From positions 62,001 through 126,000 of the forward strand of contig NZ_QVML01000003.1 in assembly GCF_010501015.1 (NCBI RefSeq): a stretch of DNA of 64,000 nt, given 5' to 3'. The DNA is from Bacteroides sp. 214. Its GTDB lineage: Bacteria; Bacteroidota; Bacteroidia; Bacteroidales; Bacteroidaceae. Every line of letters begins with the position of its first letter. Positions within the stretch are counted from its first letter, which is position 1. Shown piece after piece: positions 24,865-34,134 of this stretch. Under the pieces are notes generated by a model that was not told where the DNA came from, did not search any database, and saw only the letters and a program-made list of their open reading frames with translations. The position numbers and the translations under genes were made by a program.

Positions 24865-26538
24865 TTACTTTATGGAAGCAGAAGAACCAAATATCTCATT
24901 AAATGCATTTTCGTCAATCTTTCCTTTGATACGGTAGCGTCGTTGCGTTACAACATTGGGGTCTACACCCATAACGTAACCTATCAGCGAATTGGAAAAT
25001 CCCATATACGCCAGCGTGCAACAACAGAGGTCGCCTTGCGAAAGATGAGGGAACGCACTTTGTTGGCGTTGGATGAAATCTATGTATATTTCATCCATGG
25101 ATTCGAAAATTGCTTTGCGGTCTTTTTCAGAAAGTTCTTTGGGTACTTTTTTCTGCTTACGAGCAGCAACAAAATCTTGAATAGGCTTATAGCAAGGCAT
25201 TGATTGAAACAGCCGTAAACAAAGATCTTTCTGTTTATCTTGAAGGAATTGGCGAATTTGTTCGTAACCTTGCCGTTCTTGTTCAAATTCTGAAGTAGAT
25301 TTAGTAAGAATATTCTGCAACTGCATCAACTTAGATCTATTTTGCATTAAATCTTGTTGCAAGCCGATAAGCGTTTGCTTTTTTCTCCTATCAAATAAAA
25401 AGAAGAGATAAATACTGATAGAAACAAAGAGTAAAAATGCAATAAGCCAGTAAAGCATGAACTGGTATTGGCGCGCTGTCACTTCTTTTTTATGCGATTC
25501 CAACGCATAATCGTTCATTAAACGGGTAATTTCATCGCGTTGATTCAAGCGCTGTATAGAATCGTAATAAAGTACATATTCGTCTACATATGCCAAAGAC
25601 TCTTTGTAATTGCCATTTTCTTTCTCCAGTTGATATAATGTATAAAAAGACGCAGCGTTAGCATATAAATTATCACCTTCCAAACTCTTATGCAGATAAT
25701 AACCTGCAGAATCAGATTGGTGAAGGCTCAACAAAGCATTTCCTTTAAGGAAGTAATACTCTGCCAGTTCAGCATCTTTAGGAGCAAACGAGATAGCACG
25801 TGTAATGTATTCAACAGCTTTTTCATACGATTCGTGATCATTATAAAAATGAGCAATATCACATAAAGCCACCGCAGCCATCAGCGAATCGCTCTCCTCT
25901 TCTGCAACCATATAAGCCTGTTCGTAATAGTAGAGAGCATTTTCATTGTCGCCCATAGAAAGAAAAACGTTGCCTATACCTCGTAGCGGAAAGAATAAAC
26001 TCTTTTTATCGTTCAGCTTTTCGCTAGCAAGATATGATTTCTTGAAAAGATCCATGGCTTTATCGTATAGTCCTTGCTCCACATAACAAGTAGCAAGATT
26101 GCTATATAATAAGGTATGAAGTTCTTGATACTCCTTCTCCCCAACTACATCAAGTGCTTTCAAAAAAGCATCTACAGCAGCTGCACTATCACCAGTATCT
26201 TGATATACGCGTCCCAAATAATAAAATGCCTGGCTCTTCTGCTTTAAGCTACCCTGATTCTCATAGTATTCAACAGCAATTCGAGCAAGAGAATCGCTTG
26301 TGTGTGGAAGATAATTTTTATCAATTGCTTTGGTTAATAATAGTGCATATTCAGCCTTTTCATACGGATACATCATTGCAAAATCCGGTTTCATTGCATA
26401 CAAAACAGATAATGCGCTATCCGGATTCTCTGCCAATAGAGAGTCAATAGAAGAGAATACTTGATTTGGAGAACGGTTAGGCGTTTCTCCGCAAGAGACA
26501 ATCAGTAGATATAATATAATTAAATAAAAGGGCTTCAT
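24865..26538 (-). CDS. TPR lipoprotein-type regulator with membrane helix and C-terminal HTH
   Basis: A 557-residue protein of a type common in Bacteroidetes. It starts with a signal peptide and lipobox (LLIVSCGE, Cys near residue 16). Tetratricopeptide repeats follow from about 60 to 330 (for example KSQAFYYLGRVYQDTGDSAA). One membrane helix near 365-387 (YWLIAFLLFVSISIYLFFLF) is followed by RRKK and a coiled coil. The C-terminal region has a LuxR-like helix-turn-helix signature (LSQGDLCCCTLAYMGFSNSL). It probably senses envelope or periplasmic signals and acts on DNA from the membrane, but no target is known. The small secreted peptide gene lies just downstream. Confidence 0.75.
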   Translation of the reverse strand: MKPFYLIILYLLIVSCGETPNRSPNQVFSSIDSLLAENPDSALSVLYAMKPDFAMMYPYEKAEYALLLTKAIDKNYLPHTSDSLARIAVEYYENQGSLKQKSQAFYYLGRVYQDTGDSAAAVDAFLKALDVVGEKEYQELHTLLYSNLATCYVEQGLYDKAMDLFKKSYLASEKLNDKKSLFFPLRGIGNVFLSMGDNENALYYYEQAYMVAEEESDSLMAAVALCDIAHFYNDHESYEKAVEYITRAISFAPKDAELAEYYFLKGNALLSLHQSDSAGYYLHKSLEGDNLYANAASFYTLYQLEKENGNYKESLAYVDEYVLYYDSIQRLNQRDEITRLMNDYALESHKKEVTARQYQFMLYWLIAFLLFVSISIYLFFLFDRRKKQTLIGLQQDLMQNRSKLMQLQNILTKSTSEFEQERQGYEQIRQFLQDKQKDLCLRLFQSMPCYKPIQDFVAARKQKKVPKELSEKDRKAIFESMDEIYIDFIQRQQSAFPHLSQGDLCCCTLAYMGFSNSLIGYVMGVDPNVVTQRRYRIKGKIDENAFNEIFGSSASIK

Positions 26539-26931
26539 ATTTTACTACGCACAAATCGCTTTGCGCAAATGTACTCTTTCTATTGCACAATACAAAGCAT
26601 TCTGAGGTATTTAGAAAGGTTTTCTGATGCATTGAAAGGATAATTTACCGATTAAAAACACAACTTTTGAATCTTTTTGGCAAGTAAATAAACGCCAAAA
26701 TCAAGCTCAAACAAGCCAACACACACGATTTACAAAGAATGCTTCAACAAAGAAACAGGTAAATTTAAGGAGTTATTTGTTAATATTAAACAATCAAAAA
26801 TAGTACCCAAAAAATCTATTGCCACAAAACAGACACAAGAATGCTCTCCCGATCTAAGTATTCCTTTTTCGGTTCTGTTTGCGACAAAAAGAAAATAATG
26901 ACGTAACTTTGCCGAAAAGAGTTAAGGATCA
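26539..26931. other. Gene-free divergent region between the TPR regulator and mnmG
   Basis: This 393-bp stretch contains a minus-strand -7 element for the TPR gene (TACATTTG, complement of 26566-26573) and the plus-strand mnmG -7 element (TAACTTTG, 26904-26911). Three loosely similar units starting TTCT at 26578, 26600 and 26622 keep a 22-bp spacing but are very degenerate. Nothing else is recognisable. Confidence 0.5.
26904..26911 (+). promoter_or_regulatory. -7 promoter element of the mnmG operon
   Basis: TAACTTTG is an exact match to TAnnTTTG, 20 bases before the mnmG ATG at 26932. Confidence 0.6.
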
Positions 26932-28806
26932 ATGGATTTCAAATACGACGTAATAGTTATAGGAGCAGGTCATGCCGGCTGTGAAGCAGCAGCGGCAGCT
27001 GCAAACTTGGGCTCAAAAACATGTCTGATAACAATGGATATGAACAAAATAGCCCAAATGAGTTGCAACCCTGCTATTGGTGGGATTGCCAAAGGACAAA
27101 TAGTACGCGAAATAGATGCGCTTGGTGGTTATACAGGGTTGATTACTGATAAAACAGCGATTCAATTCCGAATGCTTAATCGTTCCAAAGGACCTGCCAT
27201 GTGGAGTCCTCGTGCACAATGCGACCGTGGGAAATTTATCTGGGCATGGCGTGAAGTATTAGAAAATATTCCAAACCTACACATTTGGCAAGATACTGTC
27301 ACTGAACTTATCGTAAAAGACAAAGAAGTTATAGGGCTCAAAACCGAATGGGATGTAACATTCCATGCAAAAACAATCATCCTTACTGCAGGAACATTTC
27401 TTAATGGGCTTATGCATGTGGGCAGAACCAAAGTCGCCGGCGGACGGATTGCCGAACCCGCATCCTACAAACTTACCGAATCCATCGCTCAACACGGTAT
27501 TCAGTACGATCGTATGAAAACTGGAACACCTGTTCGAATCGATGGACGAAGCGTGCGTTATGACTTGATGGAAAAGCAAGATGGTGAAAGCGATTTTCAT
27601 AAGTTTTCATTTATGAATATAGGTGAGCGCCAACTGAAACAACTCAACTGCTGGACTTGTTTCACCAATGAAGAGGTACACGAAGTTCTACGCGTAGGCC
27701 TACCCGATTCTCCCCTTTTCAACGGACAAATACAAAGTATCGGGCCACGTTATTGCCCAAGTATTGAAACAAAGATAGTGACCTTCCCCGAGAAAGAACA
27801 ACACCAGTTGTTTCTCGAACCGGAAGGTGAATCTACACAAGAGTACTACTTAAATGGTTTTTCGTCTTCACTCCCACTCGATATTCAATTGGGTGCGCTA
27901 AAGAAAATACCTGCATTCAAAGATTTAGTACTTTACCGCCCGGGATATGCTATTGAATATGATTTCTTTGACCCTACACAACTAACGCACACGCTCGAAT
28001 CCAAGGTTATTAGAAATCTTTTCTTTGCAGGGCAAGTAAACGGAACCACAGGTTACGAAGAAGCCGCGGGGCAAGGAATTATCGCCGGCATCAATGCACA
28101 TATAAACTGCCATGGCGGAAACGCCTTTACTTTAGGAAGAGACGAAGCATATATTGGCGTACTCATCGATGATTTAGTAACTAAAGGTGTAGATGAACCT
28201 TACCGCATGTTTACTTCACGCGCAGAGTATCGCATTCTTCTTCGCCAAGATGATGCCGATGTGCGACTAACCCCCAAGGCTACCGCTATCGGTTTAGCTA
28301 CAAAAGAACGCTCGGATTTATTAGCGGCGAAACAAGAAGCTATTAATAGTGTTATTGAATTTGCCGAGTCTTACTCAATTAAGCCTGCACTTATTAATGA
28401 TACGTTAGAATTATTGGGCACGACTCCTCTTCAACAAGGTTGTAAACTCATTACATTGATTAATCGTCCGCAAATCACTTTGACGAATATCGCCGAGCAT
28501 ATCCCTGCCTTCAAAAGAGTGCTCGACAAAATCAAGGATCGCAAAGAAGAAGTGATAGAAGCTGCCGAGATTCAGATAAAATACAAAGGATACATTGATC
28601 GCGAACGAATGATTGCTAATAAACTTTCGCGTTTGGAGAACATAAAAATTAAAGGTAAATTTGACTACGCTAATCTACAGTCGCTCTCAACCGAAGCGCG
28701 ACAAAAGCTAGCCAAAATTAATCCAGAGACCATTGCTCAGGCAAGTAGAATCCCCGGAGTTTCGCCAAGCGACATCAACGTGTTGCTAGTTCTTGCCAGC
28801 AAATAA
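26932..28806 (+). CDS. mnmG: tRNA uridine 5-carboxymethylaminomethyl modification enzyme MnmG (GidA)
   Basis: FAD-dependent partner of MnmE that installs the cmnm5 group on U34 of several tRNAs. At 624 residues it has normal length. The dinucleotide-binding motif VIGAGHAGCEAA lies at residues 10-21. The conserved SCNPAIGGIAKG segment follows near 44-55. The catalytic-region motif LNCWTCFTNEEVHE is near 240, FAGQVNGTTGYEEAAGQG near 366, and the C-terminal helical domain with SRIPGVSPSDI ends the protein. It starts the mnmG-apt-uvrC-dtd-mazG-deoC run, and a parS site lies just after its stop. gidA genes are frequently origin-proximal in bacteria. Confidence 0.97.
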   Translation: MDFKYDVIVIGAGHAGCEAAAAAANLGSKTCLITMDMNKIAQMSCNPAIGGIAKGQIVREIDALGGYTGLITDKTAIQFRMLNRSKGPAMWSPRAQCDRGKFIWAWREVLENIPNLHIWQDTVTELIVKDKEVIGLKTEWDVTFHAKTIILTAGTFLNGLMHVGRTKVAGGRIAEPASYKLTESIAQHGIQYDRMKTGTPVRIDGRSVRYDLMEKQDGESDFHKFSFMNIGERQLKQLNCWTCFTNEEVHEVLRVGLPDSPLFNGQIQSIGPRYCPSIETKIVTFPEKEQHQLFLEPEGESTQEYYLNGFSSSLPLDIQLGALKKIPAFKDLVLYRPGYAIEYDFFDPTQLTHTLESKVIRNLFFAGQVNGTTGYEEAAGQGIIAGINAHINCHGGNAFTLGRDEAYIGVLIDDLVTKGVDEPYRMFTSRAEYRILLRQDDADVRLTPKATAIGLATKERSDLLAAKQEAINSVIEFAESYSIKPALINDTLELLGTTPLQQGCKLITLINRPQITLTNIAEHIPAFKRVLDKIKDRKEEVIEAAEIQIKYKGYIDRERMIANKLSRLENIKIKGKFDYANLQSLSTEARQKLAKINPETIAQASRIPGVSPSDINVLLVLASK

Positions 28807-28811
28807 AGCTA

Positions 28812-28827
28812 TGTTTCACGTGAAACA
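28812..28827. promoter_or_regulatory. parS: parS centromere site (ParB binding site)
   Basis: TGTTTCACGTGAAACA is the perfect 16-bp palindrome recognised by chromosomal ParB/Spo0J proteins in most bacterial phyla. It lies in the 47-bp gap between mnmG and apt. Site identity rests on exact match to the established consensus. ParB loading here would nucleate the segregation complex, and such sites cluster near the replication origin. Confidence 0.9.
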
Positions 28828-28853
28828 ATAAACTTAAAAATACAACAGAACAG

Positions 28854-29384
28854 ATGAAAGAAAAGAAAGAATTGCTTCTTGCAAACCTAAGAAACATCCC
28901 CGACTTCCCTATACCAGGTGTTCAATTCAAAGATGTAACTACGCTATTTAAGAACCCGGAGTGCCTACAGTTACTATCCGACATGATGTACGAAATGTAC
29001 AAAGATAAAGGCATAACCAAGGTTGTTGGCATCGAATCAAGGGGTTTTATCATGGGACCCATATTAGCTACAAGACTAAATGCCGGATTTGTGCCTATTC
29101 GCAAACCAGGGAAACTTCCTGCCGACACAATAGAAGAAAGCTACAGTAAAGAATACGGGACCGACTCCGTACAAATGCACAAAGATGCATTAACCGAAGA
29201 AGATGTGGTGCTGCTACACGACGACCTACTAGCAACTGGCGGTACAATGGTAGCTGCTTGCAAACTGGTAGAGAAACTAAACCCTAAAAAAGTTTACGTA
29301 AACTTCATCATTGAACTAAGCGATCTTAAAGGAAAAGAACTCTTCGACAAAGACGTGGATGTAGAATCGATTCTGGTTATTTAG
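28854..29384 (+). CDS. apt: Adenine phosphoribosyltransferase
   Basis: Salvages adenine to AMP using PRPP. At 176 residues it has normal length. The family start FPIPGVQFKDVTTL is near residues 18-31, GIESRGFIMGP near 59-69, and the PRPP-binding loop VVLLHDDLLATGGTM near 117-131. It is separated from mnmG by the parS-containing gap and is followed 17 bases later by uvrC. Confidence 0.96.
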   Translation: MKEKKELLLANLRNIPDFPIPGVQFKDVTTLFKNPECLQLLSDMMYEMYKDKGITKVVGIESRGFIMGPILATRLNAGFVPIRKPGKLPADTIEESYSKEYGTDSVQMHKDALTEEDVVLLHDDLLATGGTMVAACKLVEKLNPKKVYVNFIIELSDLKGKELFDKDVDVESILVI

Positions 29385-29401
29385 TCATACAAGCTTTACC
29401 T

Positions 29402-31222
29402 ATGGAGAAGCAGGGATTTCACTCCAGTGATTACCTGAAAGGAATCGTTCAAAACCTTCCTGAAACACCCGGCATTTATCAATACCTGAATGCCGAGGGG
29501 ACAATTATATATGTAGGTAAAGCCAAAAACCTGAAGCGTAGGGTTTATTCCTACTTCAGCAAAGAACATACAGATGGAAAAACACGTGTCCTGGTCAGCA
29601 AGATTGCAGACATTAAGTATATTGTTGTTAACACCGAAGAAGATGCGCTCCTATTGGAGAATAATCTAATAAAGAAATATCGTCCACGCTATAATGTATT
29701 ACTCAAAGATGATAAAACATACCCCTCCATCTGTGTACAAAACGAATACTTCCCGCGAGTATTCAAGACAAGAAAGATAATCAAGAACGGATCTTCTTAC
29801 TATGGCCCATACAGCCACGTACCGAGCATGCTGGCTGTACTGGATTTAATTAAGCACCTCTACCCACTCCGTACATGCAACTTAAATCTTTCGCCCGAAA
29901 ATATTAGTGCAGGGAAATTCAATGTTTGCTTAGAATATCACATTAAGAACTGCGCAGGACCCTGCATAGGAGCACAAACGCAAGAAGAATACGCAAGAAA
30001 TATTCAAGAAGTACACGAAATACTAAAAGGAAATACCAAAGACATTTCGCGCGAATTGCTTGCTCAAATGAACAAACTTGCTGCCGAAATGAAGTTTGAA
30101 GAGGCACAAAAGCTAAAAGAAAAATACATGCTGGTAGAAAGCTTTAGAACACGTTCGGAAGTGGTAAGTAACACACTGCATAACATAGATGTTTTCTCCA
30201 TTGAAGAAGATGATGAAAAATCAGCATTTATTAACTATCTGCATATAACCAATGGTGCTATTAATCAGGCATTTACATTTGAGTACAAGAAACGATTAAA
30301 CGAAAGCAAGGAAGAGCTGTTGGCACTTGGTATCGTTGAGATGCGCGAACGCTATAGGAGCCGTTCTAAAGAGATTATATTACCATTCCCACTCGATATA
30401 CCACTCAACGATATCAAAGTAACCATCCCTCAAAAAGGAGACAAAAAGAAGCTATTAGACCTATCTTTACTCAATGTAAAGCAATATAAGATAGACCGCC
30501 TAAAACAAACCGAAAAGCTCAATCCGGAGCAACGCAGTATTCGTTTACTAAAAGAAATTCAGCAAGAGCTACATTTGGAGAAGCTCCCGATGCAAATAGA
30601 GTGTTTTGACAACTCCAACATTCAGGGAACCGATGCAGTAGCGGCTTGCGTTGTCTTTATTAAGGCAAAACCTTCTAAGAAAGATTACCGTAAATACAAC
30701 ATCAAAACCGTAGAAGGAGCAGATGATTACGCATCTATGCGAGAGGTTGTTTATCGCCGCTACGAACGAGCTATCCAAGAAGAAACTCCCCTACCCGACC
30801 TCATAATTACCGATGGCGGAAAAGGACAAATGGAGTCCGTGAGGCAAGTACTCGAGGAACTTAAACTGAATATCCCAATAGCCGGCCTGGCAAAGGACAG
30901 AAAGCACCGAACTTCCGAGCTGTTATACGGTTTTCCGGTACAAACTATCGGCCTAAAACAAGGCACACCACTCTTCCGGCTGATGGAGCAGATACAAAAC
31001 GAGGTACACCGGTTTGCTATTACATTCCACAAACAAAAGCGCAGCAAACGCCAAATAGCCTCTGCACTAGACGAGATAAAAGGAATTGGCGAGAAGAGCA
31101 AAACAGCACTCCTGAAGGAATTTAAGAGCCTGAAGCGCATCAAAGAAGCCTCGATAGAAGAACTTACAGCCGTAGTTGGGAGCGCAAAAGCCAAAATTAT
31201 CCAAAAAACTTGGAACGAATAG
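29402..31222 (+). CDS. uvrC: Excinuclease ABC subunit C
   Basis: Makes both incisions in UvrABC nucleotide excision repair. At 606 residues it has normal length. The N-terminal GIY-YIG nuclease reads PGIYQYLNAEGTIIYVGKAK (residues 22-41). CNLNLS and CLEYHIKNCAGPCIG form the cysteine-rich part, followed by a UVR motif near 205-235. The RNase H-like nuclease includes CFDNSNIQGTDAVAACV and PDLIITDGGKGQ, and tandem helix-hairpin-helix motifs close the protein. It lies in the mnmG operon. Confidence 0.97.
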   Translation: MEKQGFHSSDYLKGIVQNLPETPGIYQYLNAEGTIIYVGKAKNLKRRVYSYFSKEHTDGKTRVLVSKIADIKYIVVNTEEDALLLENNLIKKYRPRYNVLLKDDKTYPSICVQNEYFPRVFKTRKIIKNGSSYYGPYSHVPSMLAVLDLIKHLYPLRTCNLNLSPENISAGKFNVCLEYHIKNCAGPCIGAQTQEEYARNIQEVHEILKGNTKDISRELLAQMNKLAAEMKFEEAQKLKEKYMLVESFRTRSEVVSNTLHNIDVFSIEEDDEKSAFINYLHITNGAINQAFTFEYKKRLNESKEELLALGIVEMRERYRSRSKEIILPFPLDIPLNDIKVTIPQKGDKKKLLDLSLLNVKQYKIDRLKQTEKLNPEQRSIRLLKEIQQELHLEKLPMQIECFDNSNIQGTDAVAACVVFIKAKPSKKDYRKYNIKTVEGADDYASMREVVYRRYERAIQEETPLPDLIITDGGKGQMESVRQVLEELKLNIPIAGLAKDRKHRTSELLYGFPVQTIGLKQGTPLFRLMEQIQNEVHRFAITFHKQKRSKRQIASALDEIKGIGEKSKTALLKEFKSLKRIKEASIEELTAVVGSAKAKIIQKTWNE

Positions 31223-31262
31223 CTCAATAATTACTAACTTTATCGGTTCTAAAAGTAAGGGT

Positions 31263-31715
31263 ATGAGAGTAGTTATCCAACGGGTGCAACATGCATCTGT
31301 CTCCATAGAAAACAAATACAAATCGTCTATCCAACAAGGGATGATGATACTGTTAGGAATTGAAGAGTCTGATAATCAAGAAGATATAGAGTGGTTAAGC
31401 AAAAAGATTATCAACCTGCGCATCTTTGACGATGAAGCAGGCGTGATGAATAAATCTATCTTGGATTGTGACGGAGAGATACTACTCATCAGTCAGTTTA
31501 CACTACACGCCTCTACCAAAAAAGGAAATCGTCCATCTTATATCAAGGCAGCACGTCCCGAAATAGCCATTCCTCTTTACGAACAGATGTGCAATAAACT
31601 AAGTAAAGAGCTTGGCAAACCAATCGGCACAGGCGAGTTTGGAGCCGAGATGTTGGTAGAATTGGCAAACGACGGACCTGTTACTATCTGTATAGACTCT
31701 AAAAACAAGGAATAA
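31263..31715 (+). CDS. dtd: D-aminoacyl-tRNA deacylase
   Basis: A 150-residue enzyme removing D-amino acids (and mischarged glycine) from tRNA. The typical start MRVVIQRVQHASVSI sets the ATG at 31263 rather than the longer frame that begins inside uvrC. Active-site motifs are LLISQFTLHA near residues 76-85 and NDGPVTICID near the C-terminus (Gly-Pro motif). It follows uvrC by 40 bases. Its stop overlaps the next start as TAATG, which implies translational coupling. Confidence 0.94.
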   Translation: MRVVIQRVQHASVSIENKYKSSIQQGMMILLGIEESDNQEDIEWLSKKIINLRIFDDEAGVMNKSILDCDGEILLISQFTLHASTKKGNRPSYIKAARPEIAIPLYEQMCNKLSKELGKPIGTGEFGAEMLVELANDGPVTICIDSKNKE

Positions 31716-32035
31716 TGACATTACAAGAGGCTCAAAAACAAGTAGATACGTGGATAAAGACGTACGGAGTACGCTATTTTAGCGAGCTAACCAACATGAC
31801 GGTTCTCACAGAAGAAGTAGGCGAACTAGCACGTATTATGGCACGAAAGTATGGAGATCAATCCTTCAAAGAAGGCGAAAAAGATAACCTTGCTGACGAA
31901 ATGGCCGATGTATTGTGGGTACTTATCTGCCTGGCAAATCAAACAAATGTGGATTTAACCGAAGCTTTTAAGCGCAATATAGAAAAGAAAACAAAGCGAG
32001 ATAGTCAAAGACATATTAAGAATTCAAAACTCTAA
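31715..32035 (+). CDS. MazG-like nucleotide pyrophosphohydrolase
   Basis: A 106-residue all-alpha NTP pyrophosphohydrolase expected to hydrolyse non-canonical or excess (d)NTPs to monophosphates. The metal-binding signature is TEEVGELARIM (EExxE form) near residues 32-42, followed by DNLADEMADVLWVL (ExxD form) near 60-73. The single-domain size matches the short MazG-related family. It overlaps dtd by one base and precedes deoC by 4 bases. Confidence 0.88.
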   Translation: MTLQEAQKQVDTWIKTYGVRYFSELTNMTVLTEEVGELARIMARKYGDQSFKEGEKDNLADEMADVLWVLICLANQTNVDLTEAFKRNIEKKTKRDSQRHIKNSKL

Positions 32036-32039
32036 AATC

Positions 32040-32924
32040 ATGGAAATTACTAAGTATGAAGAGGCGTTGAGTAAGTACAATACCAACCTTGACGATGCTG
32101 TGGTGGTTCAAAAAGTAGCCAATATCATAGCCAATGTAAAAGAAAACAATACCCTTGAGGTAAAGAAATTACTTTTCAATTGTATAGATTTAACCTCGTT
32201 GAACACAACAGACAACGATGCTCATATCATTGCATTCACTAAGAAAGTAAACGAATTTGAGGAAGCATACCCTGATTTGCTCAACGTAGCAGCCATTTGT
32301 GTGTACCCTAACTTCGCCGAAACAGTACGGAGCACATTGGAGGTAGAAAGCGTAAACATAGCCTGTGTATCGGGCGGATTTCCTTCGTCGCAAACCTTTA
32401 CCGAGGTGAAAGTAGCCGAAACAGCTATGGCAATCCTTGAAGGAGCCAATGAAATAGACATTGTAATCAATGTAGGAAATTTCCTAGGTGGCAATTACCA
32501 GGATATGTGCGAAGAGATTCAAGAGCTGAAAGATGTATGTAAGGAACATCACCTGAAGGTTATTTTGGAAACAGGAGCACTTCAAAGCGCTTCTAACATC
32601 AAAAAAGCGTCTATTTTATCTATGTATTCGGGTGCGGATTTCATTAAAACATCAACAGGTAAAACACAGCCTGCCGCTACCCCCGAAGCCGCTTATGTGA
32701 TGTGCGAAGCCATTAAAGAATACTACGAGCTAACCGGTACTAAAATTGGTTTTAAGCCGGCAGGAGGCATGAGTACAGTAGAAGACACGCTTGTTTATTA
32801 CAGTATCGTAAAAGAGGTATTGGGAGAAGAATGGTTAAACAATAAACTTTTCCGACTGGGAACAAGCAGGGTTGCCAATCTATTATTGTCCGAAATAGTA
32901 GGAAAAGAGACCAATTTCTTCTAA
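32040..32924 (+). CDS. deoC: Deoxyribose-phosphate aldolase
   Basis: Cleaves 2-deoxyribose-5-phosphate to glyceraldehyde-3-phosphate and acetaldehyde in deoxynucleoside catabolism. At 294 residues it is the longer DeoC form. The TIM-barrel motifs are NEIDIVINVGNFLGG near residues 136-150, LKVILETGAL near 174-183, and the Schiff-base Lys in ADFIKTSTGK near 199-208. The second Lys lies in GFKPAGGM. It is the last gene of the mnmG run, and a 22-bp repeat array starts 20 bases after its stop. Confidence 0.96.
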   Translation: MEITKYEEALSKYNTNLDDAVVVQKVANIIANVKENNTLEVKKLLFNCIDLTSLNTTDNDAHIIAFTKKVNEFEEAYPDLLNVAAICVYPNFAETVRSTLEVESVNIACVSGGFPSSQTFTEVKVAETAMAILEGANEIDIVINVGNFLGGNYQDMCEEIQELKDVCKEHHLKVILETGALQSASNIKKASILSMYSGADFIKTSTGKTQPAATPEAAYVMCEAIKEYYELTGTKIGFKPAGGMSTVEDTLVYYSIVKEVLGEEWLNNKLFRLGTSRVANLLLSEIVGKETNFF

Positions 32925-32943
32925 GAAAATAGCTGTTGTCCTG

Positions 32944-33053
32944 TGAGCCTATGGCTCACAGGTCATCAGCCATAGGCAGACGGGTCGTGAGACTATGGAC
33001 GAAGGGTGATGAGACTATGGCTGAAAGAGCATGAGCCATAGGCTCACAGTCAC
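32944..33053. repeat. Array of five 22-bp palindromic units (TGAGCCTATGGCTCA type)
   Basis: Five contiguous units start at 32944, 32966, 32988, 33010 and 33032, exactly 22 bp apart. Units 1 and 5 carry nearly intact dyads (TGAGCCTATGGCTCA and TGAGCCATAGGCTCA); the central trinucleotide is inverted between them. Units 2-4 are degenerate but keep TATGG or CATAGG at the same phase, with a GGGT-type tail. The array fills the space between the convergent genes deoC and the prenyl synthase. It is unrelated in sequence to the other arrays. Confidence 0.92.
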
Positions 33054-33079
33054 AAAGAAACTCTTAAAGAAAAAGGGGA

Positions 33080-34057
33080 TTATTTTGTTCGGCTGATGAC
33101 GTAATCGGCGTAATGTTGCAATGACTCTTTCACGTCAGACTGGGGCAGCGTATCCAATAGTTGTACTGCCTTTTGATGGTATTCGTGCATTCGTTTCATA
33201 GCATATTCAATGCCACCGTTTTCCTTCACAAACTCCACTAATTGTGCGATTTCATCGGCTGTTGCAGTACCTTCTTTTACGTGTTGAGCCACTTCCCTAC
33301 TCCATTCATTATCAATCGTATTCAAAACATGTATAGCAGGAAGTGTTATTTTACCTTCCAACAGATCATTGCCGGTAGGTTTACCAATCTCTTTGGCTGG
33401 GAAATAATCGAAAACATCATCTTTTATTTGAAAGCAAATACCAAGGTATTCGCCAAAAAGTCTTGCCAATTCACACTGTTTGGAGGTTGCATTTACAGAG
33501 TAAGCACCTATTTGTGTACACGCCATAAACAAGGCTGCCGTCTTTTTGCGGATAACTTCAAAATAAACATCTTCAGAAATGGCCTCTGCGCTGATATTTG
33601 ATAGCTGCAACAATTCGCCTTCGGCAAGGTTTTTCCCAAGTACGGAAATGATGTCGATAATCTTTCTGTTGTCGGCTTTGTCGGCTTCCATCAGTGAGTT
33701 TGCCAGCATGAAATCACCCGATAAAATCGCGACTTTATTATCATATCGCGCATTGACTGAGGGCTGCCCACGACGTTGATCGCTTTCGTCCACCACATCA
33801 TCGTGAATCAAGCTGGCGGTATGAAGAAGTTCTAAGGAAGCAGCAGCATGTAGGGTTTTCTCATTAATTGTGCCATAGAGCTTAGCAAACAGCAGTACCA
33901 GAATAGGGCGCATTGACTTTCCCTCTCTCTGCCTTACGTAAGTAATTACCTCGTTCAACAAAGAATTAGAGCTCTGTAACGAGGCAACCATAACATCTGC
34001 AAACTGTTCAAGTTCCGAGTGGATCGGGCGCTTTATTATTTCCAAGTAGTCAGCCAT
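33080..34057 (-). CDS. Polyprenyl diphosphate synthase (octaprenyl-type)
   Basis: A 325-residue trans-prenyltransferase that elongates farnesyl or geranyl diphosphate with IPP, probably for the menaquinone side chain. The first Asp-rich motif is LIHDDVVDESDQRRGQPS near residues 88-105 and the second is IKDDVFDYF near 210-218. The all-alpha length is normal. In Bacteroidetes the product is usually annotated octaprenyl diphosphate (IspB-like), but chain length cannot be read here. It is divergent from polA. Confidence 0.9.
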   Translation of the reverse strand: MADYLEIIKRPIHSELEQFADVMVASLQSSNSLLNEVITYVRQREGKSMRPILVLLFAKLYGTINEKTLHAAASLELLHTASLIHDDVVDESDQRRGQPSVNARYDNKVAILSGDFMLANSLMEADKADNRKIIDIISVLGKNLAEGELLQLSNISAEAISEDVYFEVIRKKTAALFMACTQIGAYSVNATSKQCELARLFGEYLGICFQIKDDVFDYFPAKEIGKPTGNDLLEGKITLPAIHVLNTIDNEWSREVAQHVKEGTATADEIAQLVEFVKENGGIEYAMKRMHEYHQKAVQLLDTLPQSDVKESLQHYADYVISRTK

Positions 34058-34065
34058 AACGGCTA

Positions 34066-34073
34066 CAAAAGTA
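34066..34073 (-). promoter_or_regulatory. -7 promoter element of the polyprenyl synthase gene
   Basis: The minus strand reads TACTTTTG, an exact consensus match, only 8 bases before the ATG at 34057, giving a very short leader. Confidence 0.55.
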
Positions 34074-34134
34074 ATAATAAAACGATTAATACGGTATTTT
34101 TTCGTACTTTTACAAGTAAAAATTAGGGTACATT

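Noticed and set aside
26578..26643. Three TTCT-starting units with 22-bp spacing before the TPR gene
   Set aside because: Only about ten positions agree and the region is AT-rich, so the spacing could be chance; not counted among the arrays.
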